This document shows, piece by piece, positions 29,251-39,000 of a stretch of DNA of 45,517 nt. Below the pieces are notes generated by a model. The model searched no databases. It saw nothing but the letters and a program-made list of their open reading frames with translations, and had not been told where the DNA came from. The DNA lies in assembly GCA_022841505.1 (NCBI GenBank), contig JALHRK010000009.1:1-45517 (forward strand), in the 5' to 3' direction. The position numbers were made by a program, and so were the translations under genes. The stretch is from Saprospiraceae bacterium. Lineage in GTDB: Bacteria; Bacteroidota; Bacteroidia; Chitinophagales; Saprospiraceae. Position 1 is the first letter of the stretch, and each line of letters begins with the position of its first letter.

Positions 29251-30611
29251 TAGCCAACCCTTCTAAATTCAGCGACGGTGTAAATTTCTGTCCCAAACCC
29301 ACCATCACGGCCAAAGCCATCCGTTGCCCGGCTGTTGGTGCAGCGATGTTGAATGACAAAAGTTTTAGGCGCAGAAATAGTGAAGCGACCGATAATAAGT
29401 GACGCTGTTACCGAGAAGTCTTGATTACTGGCAGCATCGATTGTGCCCAGAAGTGTCGTGATCCCCCCGTCAGTGATATTCTGTAAGCGGGCTTGGTGAG
29501 GGCCAACATAGGCTGCGGGGCAGCGGATAAAGCACTCATAGGTGCCCGGTTGTAGTTTCAACTCATTCACCAGCAAGGGAGGTACTTGGCTTGCATCTGG
29601 CCCCAGGATTGCCTGATTATTGGTGTCCATCACTTCTGTATTCAAAGTGCGCGTTTGCCACACTCCATTGGTGAAAGTGCCTCCAGCGCTTCCAGAAGCT
29701 TTTTGATCATGGATCAGGATGTAATCGGCGGCTGACCCACCGGCACCGCCTAATTGCCTTTCAACGCCACTGGAATCTTTCGCGTAGAGCGCTGGTACGC
29801 CCGCATTCAGCTTGGGATACATTTTTATAAAACCGGACGGCGGATTGATGGTTGGTGCGCTTGCAAAAACTTTTAGCTCTTGCGCATCCCCTAGATGAAC
29901 GGTGCCTAGACCTGTGTGCAGTGCATAGTTATTCGTGCCTTGACTCAGGTCGGGTATCCGCACACCATAGAGATTAGATATTGTCCCATTATTGATCGGG
30001 GTCACCACTTCAAATGCTGCCGCATCGCTAATATTGCCCCCACTTGAGTTGGCAATCGCGCCTTCGATACCAGCGGCATTGCTCGCATAGGCATTGGTGC
30101 TGTTGCTCACTTTGCCCCGCACACCAACTTCGCGTGTCACCCGTTGCCCGCTTGTCCCTGTTTGGTTAATCGTCTCGAAATCTCCGGCTCGTAGCTCGGC
30201 ACCTGATGGGTTGCCCGTATTATTATGCGTCAGCTTGGCACGAAAGGCCGTTTGGAGGGTACTCACCCCAGCACTGCCAAGCAGTTCCAATTCGACGACA
30301 GCCCAGTTGATGGCGTCGCTCAGAATATTGGTAATCCGTCCGAGTGAGTGAATACCTCGCTTGGGCTTGGTCGTTGAAGTCGAGTCGCGATGTGCCTCAA
30401 TCAAGGCGTCAGGCGTTGCCCCTAAATCGTCACCGACCTCTAAGCGACCATTGTTTAATTTTAGGTCGCCATCCTTCGTTACCTGTGCCAAAACAGTAGC
30501 GGCGCTATCTTCCCATGTTTGCAGGGCATTGGTCTGCGGGTTATTCGCTTGAACGCGAAGCAGCTTAACATCAGCGCTGCCATCAACTAAAACATCATTG
30601 AAGGTGGTCAT
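29250..30611 (-). CDS. Phage tail-fibre / minor structural-like protein
   Basis: 453 aa with DGDLKLNNGRLEVGDDL, YGVRIPDLSQGTNNYALHTGLGTVHLGD and PALYAKDSSGVERQLGG, typical of phage/prophage tail fibre-like proteins. Confidence 0.65.
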   Translation of the reverse strand: MTTFNDVLVDGSADVKLLRVQANNPQTNALQTWEDSAATVLAQVTKDGDLKLNNGRLEVGDDLGATPDALIEAHRDSTSTTKPKRGIHSLGRITNILSDAINWAVVELELLGSAGVSTLQTAFRAKLTHNNTGNPSGAELRAGDFETINQTGTSGQRVTREVGVRGKVSNSTNAYASNAAGIEGAIANSSGGNISDAAAFEVVTPINNGTISNLYGVRIPDLSQGTNNYALHTGLGTVHLGDAQELKVFASAPTINPPSGFIKMYPKLNAGVPALYAKDSSGVERQLGGAGGSAADYILIHDQKASGSAGGTFTNGVWQTRTLNTEVMDTNNQAILGPDASQVPPLLVNELKLQPGTYECFIRCPAAYVGPHQARLQNITDGGITTLLGTIDAASNQDFSVTASLIIGRFTISAPKTFVIQHRCTNSRATDGFGRDGGFGTEIYTVAEFRRVG

Positions 30612-31082
30612 TATTTCTCCTGAGGGATCTCAATAAATTTTCTTCATTTCGTCGGGGAAGTTAGCTTTGCCGAATCGGGTCTGGGTAATCCCTAACCCTA
30701 TGAACAGCATCCTTTGTAGGATGAGGTTTCGTTTGCAAAGCTGGAAGTGGAAAGAGAAAAATGAAATTGCCACAAAATCAATTATCATCAAAGCTCATCA
30801 CTACTTATGCTAATGAAGCAGATGAAATATTAAATTGAATTACAACAATCCGTGTTCATAAAATTACCACTCAGATTTTATAGCAACTTTAGAAATTCTG
30901 CCAGACGCTTACCCTACGGAAATTATTAAGGAGCGGCACAAGCGTTTGCGCTCAACGAAGCGGTGGGTTTGATCGGTGAAGTCGGTAAAACGGCGCAATT
31001 GTTGGTGTAAATCCCGGTTTTCACAGTCTATTGCTTATACCGATGCGATGCGGGATGCCTTAATTTCAGCCGGTGATTAATT

Positions 31083-31174
31083 AACCGAAAACGGCCGTTT
31101 TCCCTATCGCTTTTCTAAACCGAAAAACGCTGATATAACGATAAGGATCGTGATACGAAATAGGGTTTTCGGTT
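31083..31174. promoter_or_regulatory. Candidate recombination/operator site upstream of resolvase
   Basis: aaccgaaaac (31083-31092) and gttttcggtt (31165-31174) form a perfect 10-bp inverted pair; palindrome aaaacggccgtttt (31088-31101). Confidence 0.45.
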
Positions 31175-31181
31175 GATTTTT

Positions 31182-31811
31182 ATGTCCAAGCCTCACACCA
31201 CTGCTTATTTGCGTGTCTCCACAGGCGAGCAAGACCTCGAAAAAAACAAGTTCGATATTCTCCATCTGGCGAATGAAAAAGGTCTGGGAAAAGTCACCTG
31301 GGTGGAGGAAACCATCTCCGGGCGCGTCTCCTGGAAGAAGCGCAAGATTGCCGCTGTCCTGGAAGGCGCACAGGCCGGGGATACCCTCATCGTCAGTGAG
31401 CTGTCCCGCCTGGGGCGTTCCATGCTCGAATGTATGGAAATCCTCGCCATTGCGGCTGAAAAGAAAATCAACGTCTACTCCGTCAAAGGCAACTGGCAGC
31501 TTGACGGTTCGATGCAGTCCAAGATCATGGCGATGGTCTTCTCCATGGCTGCCGAGATTGAACGCGAGTTGATCTCCCAGCGCACCAAAGAGGCACTGGC
31601 TGCCAAGAAAAAGGCCGGGATGAAGCTGGGGCGGCCAACCGGGCCGGGCAAGAGCAAGCTCGATGCCTACCGACCGGAGATTGAAGGTATGCTCAACAAT
31701 GGCACAACGCAGAAATTCATTGCCGACCGCTATGGTACGACGGAAGCCAACCTCAGCCGATGGATGCGGACTCACGGTCTGAAGCGCAAGAAAAAGGGGA
31801 ATTCCGCATGA
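31182..31811 (+). CDS. Serine recombinase (resolvase/invertase family)
   Basis: TTAYLRVSTGEQDLEKNKFDIL, DTLIVSELSRLGRSMLECMEIL, MVFSMAAEIERELISQRTKEALAAKKKAGMKLGRP and a C-terminal HTH. Confidence 0.93.
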   Translation: MSKPHTTAYLRVSTGEQDLEKNKFDILHLANEKGLGKVTWVEETISGRVSWKKRKIAAVLEGAQAGDTLIVSELSRLGRSMLECMEILAIAAEKKINVYSVKGNWQLDGSMQSKIMAMVFSMAAEIERELISQRTKEALAAKKKAGMKLGRPTGPGKSKLDAYRPEIEGMLNNGTTQKFIADRYGTTEANLSRWMRTHGLKRKKKGNSA

Positions 31812-31987
31812 CCCAAGCGCATCCTGGAATGACCTGGCGCGACTACTATCGGCAGTTAACGCAGCGCCGCAGCGCTCCAAAATCTTTCCTCATCCGGGCC
31901 ATGATCGCCCGCTCGAACCGCGTTTTGTGCCAGCTCACCGCGACGGCATCGAGACCCGTCCATACACTCGCTCATCGGAAAGGTTGA
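31808..31987 (+). CDS. Small hypothetical protein (59 aa)
   Basis: ATG overlaps the resolvase stop (MTQAHPGMTWRDYYRQLTQRRSAPKSFLIRAMIARSNR...). Confidence 0.35.
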   Translation: MTQAHPGMTWRDYYRQLTQRRSAPKSFLIRAMIARSNRVLCQLTATASRPVHTLAHRKG

Positions 31988-32051
31988 GGAAGGCAACCAG
32001 GTATGGTATAGCACACCCCAGCCTGACGAAGAAAATTAAACTCTGCCCCTC

Positions 32052-32498
32052 ATGCCCAAAAACGCCTTCTTCGACACCCTTCTCTCCCTCAAAGACGGTC
32101 TGGATAGTTTCAGGCATGAGCGGGGCTATCTGATCGATCCAGAGAGTTCTGCGGCCAGTGAAATCGTCAGCCTGGAAACCGAAGCCATCGTCTCTCTCTA
32201 TTTGGGCCACCAGAACGATATTCATGAACGGTTGGAACGTGCTTATAAAAAAGCGGCTGCCTGCCGCCTGATCGATACCGAGCAGGTCATCGCCGCCTAT
32301 GCTCAACTCCTGCCTTCCCTCAAAGTCCCCCTCACTAACCGCATCTGGGCGGAGGAGGATTGTTGCTACAACCTCGGCTTGGAAGCCCATCTGAAAGAGC
32401 GCGATTATGTCACCATGATCGGGCTGCTGGTCCGTGAGCAAATGGACAAGCTGACCCATCAGGTGCAAGGTCTGCCGGAACCGATGGCGATCTCCTGA
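32052..32498 (+). CDS. Hypothetical protein (148 aa)
   Basis: Co-oriented with the resolvase; acidic/helical composition consistent with a real CDS. Confidence 0.6.
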   Translation: MPKNAFFDTLLSLKDGLDSFRHERGYLIDPESSAASEIVSLETEAIVSLYLGHQNDIHERLERAYKKAAACRLIDTEQVIAAYAQLLPSLKVPLTNRIWAEEDCCYNLGLEAHLKERDYVTMIGLLVREQMDKLTHQVQGLPEPMAIS

Positions 32499-32709
32499 AA
32501 CGCATCTTGTGGCTGGTTTTCGAGAGATTTTCTTTCAAGAGATCGTTTTGAGAGATCAGGGTGGGCGATTTTAAGGCAAAATTTGAGGCACAAGGCAGGC
32601 CGTCACAAAGGATCATTTTTGAGACACGATACACCGTCGATTTTCATAAAAATCCTGGGGCTGTATAATACCTTCTATAATTAAATAGAGAGGCATTGGA
32701 GATTTGTGG

Positions 32710-33657
32710 ATGCCAACTATTCCAACCGCTTTTATTTCATTTTCGTGGGATAACGAAGATCATAAACAGTGGGTCAAGGAACTAGCAACCCAACTAAGAT
32801 TTGATGGGGTTGATGTAAAACTAGACCAATGGGACGCCGTTCCCGGCGACCAACTTCCCAAATTCATGGAGACATCCATTCGTGACAATGAATATGTTCT
32901 CATCATCTGCACTCCTTCGTACAAAGCTAAGAGTGAGAACCGCACTGGGGGGGTAGGTTATGAGGGAGACATCATTACAGGTGATATTTTTGCAAACCAG
33001 AATAGACGAAAGTACATTCCTGTTCTGAAAGATGGGGATTGGAACAACGCAGTACCTATTTGGCTATCTAGTGTTCTTGGCATTGATCTCAGGGATACTC
33101 CGCCTGCCACAAATTATCAAGATTTGCTAGCGACGCTGAAAGGCCAAAGATCACATGCCCCGCCAATTGGGCAACAAACTGCTGCCCCAAAAACCGCGAT
33201 TAGGACGCTTGTGACTGCTCCCTCAACAATCAAAGGTGCATGGGAAGACATTAAGATAATGGGCATTATTCTTGAAGAAGTGACTTCACCGAGGAATGAC
33301 GGGACACGCGGAAGTGCTTTATACACTGTGCCGTTCCGCCTGTCACGTCGGCCATCGTCAGAATGGATTGAAGTTTTCGAGCATACCTGGAATCGTCCAC
33401 CTGAATTCACCTCTATGCACAGACCCGGCATAGCCAGTGTCATCGGTGATAGAGTTATACTCGATGGCACACATATTGAAGAAGTCGAGAAATATCATCT
33501 CAAAACACTCAAACTTGCATTGAAAGTGACTAATCAAAAAATCGCTGAATACGAACACGCAAAAGCGGAGCAAGCTAAGGCAGAGAAAGAAAGAGAGCAA
33601 AAACATAAAGACAATATTAGGGATATTGCCAGCAGATTAGATTTTGATGATGACTAG
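32710..33657 (+). CDS. TIR/SEFIR-domain protein, probable defence effector
   Basis: TAFISFSWDNEDHKQWVKELATQLRFDGVDVKLDQWDAVPGDQLPKFMETSIRDNEYVLIICTPSYKAKSENRTGGVGYEGDII matches the bacterial SEFIR/TIR fold pattern. Confidence 0.82.
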   Translation: MPTIPTAFISFSWDNEDHKQWVKELATQLRFDGVDVKLDQWDAVPGDQLPKFMETSIRDNEYVLIICTPSYKAKSENRTGGVGYEGDIITGDIFANQNRRKYIPVLKDGDWNNAVPIWLSSVLGIDLRDTPPATNYQDLLATLKGQRSHAPPIGQQTAAPKTAIRTLVTAPSTIKGAWEDIKIMGIILEEVTSPRNDGTRGSALYTVPFRLSRRPSSEWIEVFEHTWNRPPEFTSMHRPGIASVIGDRVILDGTHIEEVEKYHLKTLKLALKVTNQKIAEYEHAKAEQAKAEKEREQKHKDNIRDIASRLDFDDD

Positions 33658-33678
33658 CCTGCGCTCGATTATAGTCGG

Positions 33679-34314
33679 CTAAAAACGAACTTGTGTGATA
33701 ACATTCGCAAATGGAGATCGTACTTGCACTGAGAGAGGTACTTCCGTTGTATTGCAAAAGAGGTGATGAACGGACTGGAAAAAAGAACCATCTGGATTGT
33801 TAGTTTTATCGCTATTTGCCTCAATCTGCCATTCCCCATTGTCTTCTTTAAGCGAATATACCAAAAGTGTTGCAGCCGTACTCATAAACATGGCGATTTG
33901 ATAAGCTCTTTCAACACGCTCCACATCACTTGCGTCCGCATGAATGAAGCGATTTTTACCTAAATCGTCCACAACATCATAGTCCGTCCAGTCTAAAACG
34001 TGGTATCCAGCAGTCCGTGCCACTTCAACAGTGCGTTGCTGGGCTGCCTTGTTTTCGATACTCAAGCGGAACAAAATAAACGCATTTCTGGGAACATTAG
34101 GCGCATCGGGCGTAACAAATTGGTAATCGAGCGGAATAGACAAATGCGGAGTATCAGCAACCGCTTGAAGGTATCGTGTGATCCATAGCCAGCGAATTGC
34201 GTACCCCTCAACAATAGGTTTAATAACTTTTCCGATAATCTCGTTTCCCCAATGCGCGTGGAGACGGTGAGGCGGGAAATAAATGTGAAGCGCCTGAACA
34301 TCACGCCAAGTCAA
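33679..34314 (-). CDS. Hypothetical protein; weak resemblance to the lantibiotic dehydratase C-terminal (SpaB_C-like) domain
   Basis: 211 aa; MTWRDVQALHIYFPPHRLHAHWGNEIIGKVIKPIVEGYAIRWLWITRYLQ, pattern resemblance only. Confidence 0.5.
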   Translation of the reverse strand: MTWRDVQALHIYFPPHRLHAHWGNEIIGKVIKPIVEGYAIRWLWITRYLQAVADTPHLSIPLDYQFVTPDAPNVPRNAFILFRLSIENKAAQQRTVEVARTAGYHVLDWTDYDVVDDLGKNRFIHADASDVERVERAYQIAMFMSTAATLLVYSLKEDNGEWQIEANSDKTNNPDGSFFQSVHHLFCNTTEVPLSVQVRSPFANVITQVRF

Positions 34315-34642
34315 ATTAGTCTCCTTATCGCAGCTATCGAGTCAACAACACTAATTGTACTGTGAGTTTCAATTGCAGCGAAAGTAATATTCACTGCCAT
34401 GTAAATCCTAAAAGGACGTTTGCATTTTATAAAGCCGTTCATCGGTTAAAAATTGGACATTTACCCTTAATCAAAAGATGTAGTTTCCTCTTACGTTGTT
34501 CTTATAACAGGCAGATATAATTTATCTCTAAGGTAAAAAAGCTCAAGGCGCTGGTACGCATTGAAACGCTTTTGCAGGGGACATCATAGAGTAAGCTATA
34601 TTTGCTCAATTTGTCTTTGGAATCATCCAATTGCAGGTAGTT

Positions 34643-34679
34643 AAACGCTTGGTCGGTCAATAATCCGAACCAGGCGTTT
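34643..34679. terminator. Terminator-like hairpin just upstream of the cyclase gene
   Basis: aaacgcttggtcgg...ccgaaccaggcgttttt, imperfect long stem with T run, 25 bp before ATG 34705. Confidence 0.5.
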
Positions 34680-34704
34680 TTCATGAGTAGGGGGAAATAG
34701 CACA

Positions 34705-35466
34705 ATGAGAAGCGAATACAAATCCTATAATCATCTCGACAGCTATGATCGAATGGACACAATTCTAGATGAGAGCGATAACGCATTTGAAGAGCTAAGT
34801 AGCATTCCTTCAGAGGATAAATTAACTTATTCAAATGGTTTTTACGTTAAGTGTTCTGCACTCTTTATCGACATACGTGGCTCGTCAAAATTGCCGCAAA
34901 CACACAACAGACCCAAGTTAGCCAAACTCTACAGGGTATATATTTCTGAAGTAGTTGCAATTCTGAATGACAACGTGGACTGTAAAAGAATTGATATTGT
35001 TGGAGACGGCATATCATCCATTTTCGACACGCCCTCTACATGGGATATTGATAGAGTGTTTTCAACCGCTGCCCAAATCGCCTCGATGATCGACATCATG
35101 AATTTCAAATTTGAAAAGCGCGATATTACACAGGTTACAGTGGGGATTGGTATGGCCTGGGGTAGAGCTTTGATGATTAAAGCTGGCTACAAAGGGAGTG
35201 GCATAAATGATGTTGTTTGGATGGGGGATGTTGTCAACTTAGCAGCCAAGCTTTGCAGCTATGGCAACCAGACCTTTAATGATCGTCGGTTTATGGTTTC
35301 TGATGATTTTTATACTAATCTGGAAGAGGAGAATCAAAAACTCTTGCAACGAAATCAAACACGGGGATGTTATCACGGGAATGTAGTTAATCTCGCAATG
35401 AATCAGTGGCTAGAGGAGCAAAGAAATAAATCAAGGACTAATTTGCCTAACACCTATTGGCGTTAG
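34705..35466 (+). CDS. pycC: Class III nucleotide cyclase of the Pycsar defence type (PycC-like)
   Basis: FIDIRGSSKLPQTHNRPKLAKLYRVYISEVVAILN, DIVGDGISSIFDTP, GIGMAWGRALMIKAGYKGSGINDVVWMGDVVNLAAKLCSYGN, CYHGNVVNLAMNQW. Confidence 0.88.
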   Translation: MRSEYKSYNHLDSYDRMDTILDESDNAFEELSSIPSEDKLTYSNGFYVKCSALFIDIRGSSKLPQTHNRPKLAKLYRVYISEVVAILNDNVDCKRIDIVGDGISSIFDTPSTWDIDRVFSTAAQIASMIDIMNFKFEKRDITQVTVGIGMAWGRALMIKAGYKGSGINDVVWMGDVVNLAAKLCSYGNQTFNDRRFMVSDDFYTNLEEENQKLLQRNQTRGCYHGNVVNLAMNQWLEEQRNKSRTNLPNTYWR

Positions 35467-35484
35467 GGTAATAAAGACAAAACA

Positions 35485-36015
35485 GTGAGTAACCCATCTG
35501 GAACCCCTAATAAGCCCACACTCGAATTCCTCTGGAAAACATACAGCTCTATCACTGACTGGATTAAATTCTCTGATGCGAAAGCTGCTGCTGTGCTTGC
35601 AGCCAATGGTGTAGTTGTAGGATTTGCCTTATCAAATGCCAGTACCATCAATAAACTTGTCAATAAACACGAAATCTTTCTACCCTTGGTGATTATTGGC
35701 AGCCTCGCGCTTTATGCTTCAACCATTTTCTGTTTATTGTGCCTTCTGCCGAAGCTTTCTGTCGGGGAATCTAGCTCCATTATTTTCTTCGCCCACATAG
35801 CCAAGAAGACAAAAACCAATTCCAAAGATTACAGGTTAGCAGTTGACACTGTATTCAGGGATAACGAGGAACTTAATCAGGTCAAAGACCAAATATGGGC
35901 TATTTCCAAAGTTGCAAAACGGAAATACTTCTTAGTAGGTTGGGGCATATGGTTATTCGCGGGAATGGTAATTATCACACTGGTATTCATAGCTGGTGCG
36001 ATATTGATTGTTTAG
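35485..36015 (+). CDS. pycTM: Pycsar transmembrane effector (PycTM-like)
   Basis: GTG start 18 bp after the cyclase stop. SITDWIKFSDAKAAAVLAANGVVVGFALS, two central hydrophobic segments, SSIIFFAHIAKK, DQIWAISKVAKRKYFLVGWGIWLFAGMVIITLVFIAGAI. Confidence 0.85.
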   Translation: MSNPSGTPNKPTLEFLWKTYSSITDWIKFSDAKAAAVLAANGVVVGFALSNASTINKLVNKHEIFLPLVIIGSLALYASTIFCLLCLLPKLSVGESSSIIFFAHIAKKTKTNSKDYRLAVDTVFRDNEELNQVKDQIWAISKVAKRKYFLVGWGIWLFAGMVIITLVFIAGAILIV

Positions 36016-36031
36016 ATGCTTATTCCAACAG

Positions 36032-39000
36032 CTATGCTGTAATCAGGGCTGGGAGAGAACGAACGATTGCTACCGTCTCCATGCTTACACGCACGATACG
36101 CTCGATAAGATGAACGATATACTCCGGGTCGTCTAGGCGATTTGGGTCGCTGATGATACCGCTTGGTTTGTCAGTGCTGGCCTGATACTGGGCAATTATC
36201 CATTCCAGCGCGGAGCGATTGCCCAGACGGTAGTCGAACGCTTCGGGCGGGATACCAGATAGAGTAAGAGTATCGTTCATCTGCAACGCTGTTTTTTCGG
36301 AGATCAGCCGCATCTTTTCCACGCGCCAGGAGATCGGCTTGTCGTTTGTTACCCATTCAAGGCGGTATGGTTCGACTGTTTCATAATTTAGGTGGAGGTC
36401 AGCCAGCTTGTTTCCGGCTTCGGCAAATGCGCGGAAGTCCGGCGCGAATGGAATTCTCGGCAAGTCGCGATTCAAATTATTGGCGTAGCGTTCGCGGTAC
36501 TCAGGATGATGGAGCAGCGCGTAGATGTAGTAAAAAATGTCCCATTTGATGATCGACTCGTCGCCATAACGGGCGCGGAATTGTGCCAGCGCCCAACCCG
36601 TGATATTTTCACGGCGGTTTGTGCCGTCCAGGTCATAGATGTAGAAGGGGAAGCATTGAGTTTGCCGTCCACCATAGTGAAGAGCAGGAATACAATTGGT
36701 TATTTGTGCTGAAAATGGTATTTGAGGTTCATTTACCACACATATCACGCAATTGTCCTTTTCACTTTCCAAGTCAGGGAATATACGCGGTAAAAAGCCT
36801 TGTCTTTGATTAAATATCTTATCAAAAAAGGCATATTGCTTGGTGAAAGGTCTATATATGGAGGTACGAATTTTTGATTCATCAAATGATGCGTATTCTT
36901 CCCGAACAAAAGTCTCTTTCAGTCTGCTACTCCACTTTATTTTTGCCTCATCATTGATAACAAAATTATCAATATTTTTTGGCTTTTTAGCTCGCTTCCA
37001 ACGGTCTATCTCGCTATTGTATATTTCAATGGATTCCGTGATTTTCTTTCCTAAGTAGATAGGGTCAAAATTGTAAGCCCAATTATCTCGATTGGTATTT
37101 AAGCCCAATGAATATGTTTTAAAGAGTGTTCCAGCAATCTCGCCTTTTGTCTTTTTTATTTCTTTACTACCCATTGGTAAATAGCTTGCATATTCGTCAG
37201 CATTTTCGGGTACTAGCCAAGTGTGATTCACATCCGGTTGTAGTTCTTGCCATGCAACTGTGTTAAGTGCATTTTTTTTGCCATCTATTTCAACATGCTG
37301 GCGAAGAAATTCAAATTTCTCTTCCCGTGTCGAGCGCCAATCAACGGAGCTATAAAATAACTTATGTTCGGCGTGTTTGCGGTTGCGAACCAAGACTGCG
37401 ATGGAAATCCCAACCATCGCTGCTAGGCCAAATACCGTATGCTTTTCACCTAGTGGAATGCCATCACGCATAGAATCTTTACGGATGTCACCTTTAAGGT
37501 CGATTATGTAAATTCGTGAAAAATCATCTAATAAATGTTTTCGCATTCCATCACAGATTTTTTTATCTATAAAGCCACTATTGCTTACAAAGCAGACAAC
37601 CCCATCTTGATTGTTTAAGCGATCAGTTGCCCAGCGAAAAAACTTAATATATGGATCATCCAATTTACTCTTACTAGATGCCTTTGAGTCCTTGCTATAA
37701 GTCTCTTTAACTCGCTTGCCAATCACTTCATATTTTCGGTTTTTGTTATTGTCATTTTCATTTTGCTGCCCCACGTTGTATGGCGGATTGCCGATAATCA
37801 CTGTAATCGGGGCGGCCTTCTGTCGTTCCACACGGGCGCTGTTTTTCTCTGTCAAGAACGCCAGCCTCATCTGCGACCCTTCAGCGAGTTCGAGCGTGTC
37901 CACGAAGCAGATACCCTCAAATGACTCGTACTCTCCGGTCAATTCGTGGTAGGCATGTTCGATATTCAGGGACGCGATGTAGTACGGCATTAACATCACT
38001 TCGTTGGCGAACAACTGCTCACGGTAAGCGCGTTTCAAGTCGCGCTTGGGAATACGTCGCAAAAGGTTAACGATGAAATTGCCCGTGCCAGTGCAAGGGT
38101 CAAGGATGTTCACACCAGGGTCGCCCAGGCTTTTGCCGAATTCGTCGCGTAACACTTCCTCGACGGCGGCGCACATAAAATCCACAATCGGCTGCGGGGT
38201 GTAGACAATGCCGTGCGTATCGGCCAATTTCACCGAATAGCCCTGGAAAAATCGCTCGTAGACGGTATCGAGAAAATGTTGCTTCTCACTGAAGTCGGCC
38301 AGCTCGTCGGCGGCGCGTTCGATGGCATCGTAGAATCTATCCAGCGCCCCTAAAAATTCGCGGTAGTTGAAATGCCTGCTGGTGAGGGCATCAATGACCT
38401 TCTCGATTTCAGCCGCGACAACGTTCTGGCGGGTGAAGCGCTCCATATCGAATACCCGCACGATCAGCCGCTCCGTGAGCATGTGCTGGATGAGCATCTC
38501 GTCCACTGCATCCTGGCTGATATTGGGGTTTAGCGCTGTCTGGCATAAGGTAAAGAAGTCGGCATAGGCTTTCTGGAAGCGCGAATTGCTCTTGTGCGCC
38601 TCTTTGACGCGCTCATTGAGTTGTCCGGCAATGTGCGGGATTTCGCCCTGGAAGTGCCGTACCGCCTCATCAAAGTCGCGGAAAGGCGGCATATCATAGC
38701 TATAGAAACGATTGAGCAATTCGGAAAGCTGCTCCGGCTGGTGCAGATTCGCCCGCATGATTTCGCGCCCGTCCTGGAACAACACGCCCTCGCGTGTGTC
38801 CTCGAAGATGGTGTTTTTGAGGGTATAGCCGCGCTCGATTTTCTTGCGGATTTCGGCAATCAGGTCGTCGGAGGTATCTTTCGCCTCCCAATAGCCGTGA
38901 GGGAGTTTGTACTGGTCACGCAGGACGCCATCGTACCGCACACCTTTATCACCGATACGTTCGCTGAGTTCGGCGACTAATGTCCAGTTCTTAATCCTGG

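Noticed and set aside
34502-34834. 110-aa minus-strand ORF
   Set aside because: Overlaps the start of the Pycsar-like cyclase and the upstream hairpin; no domain signal.
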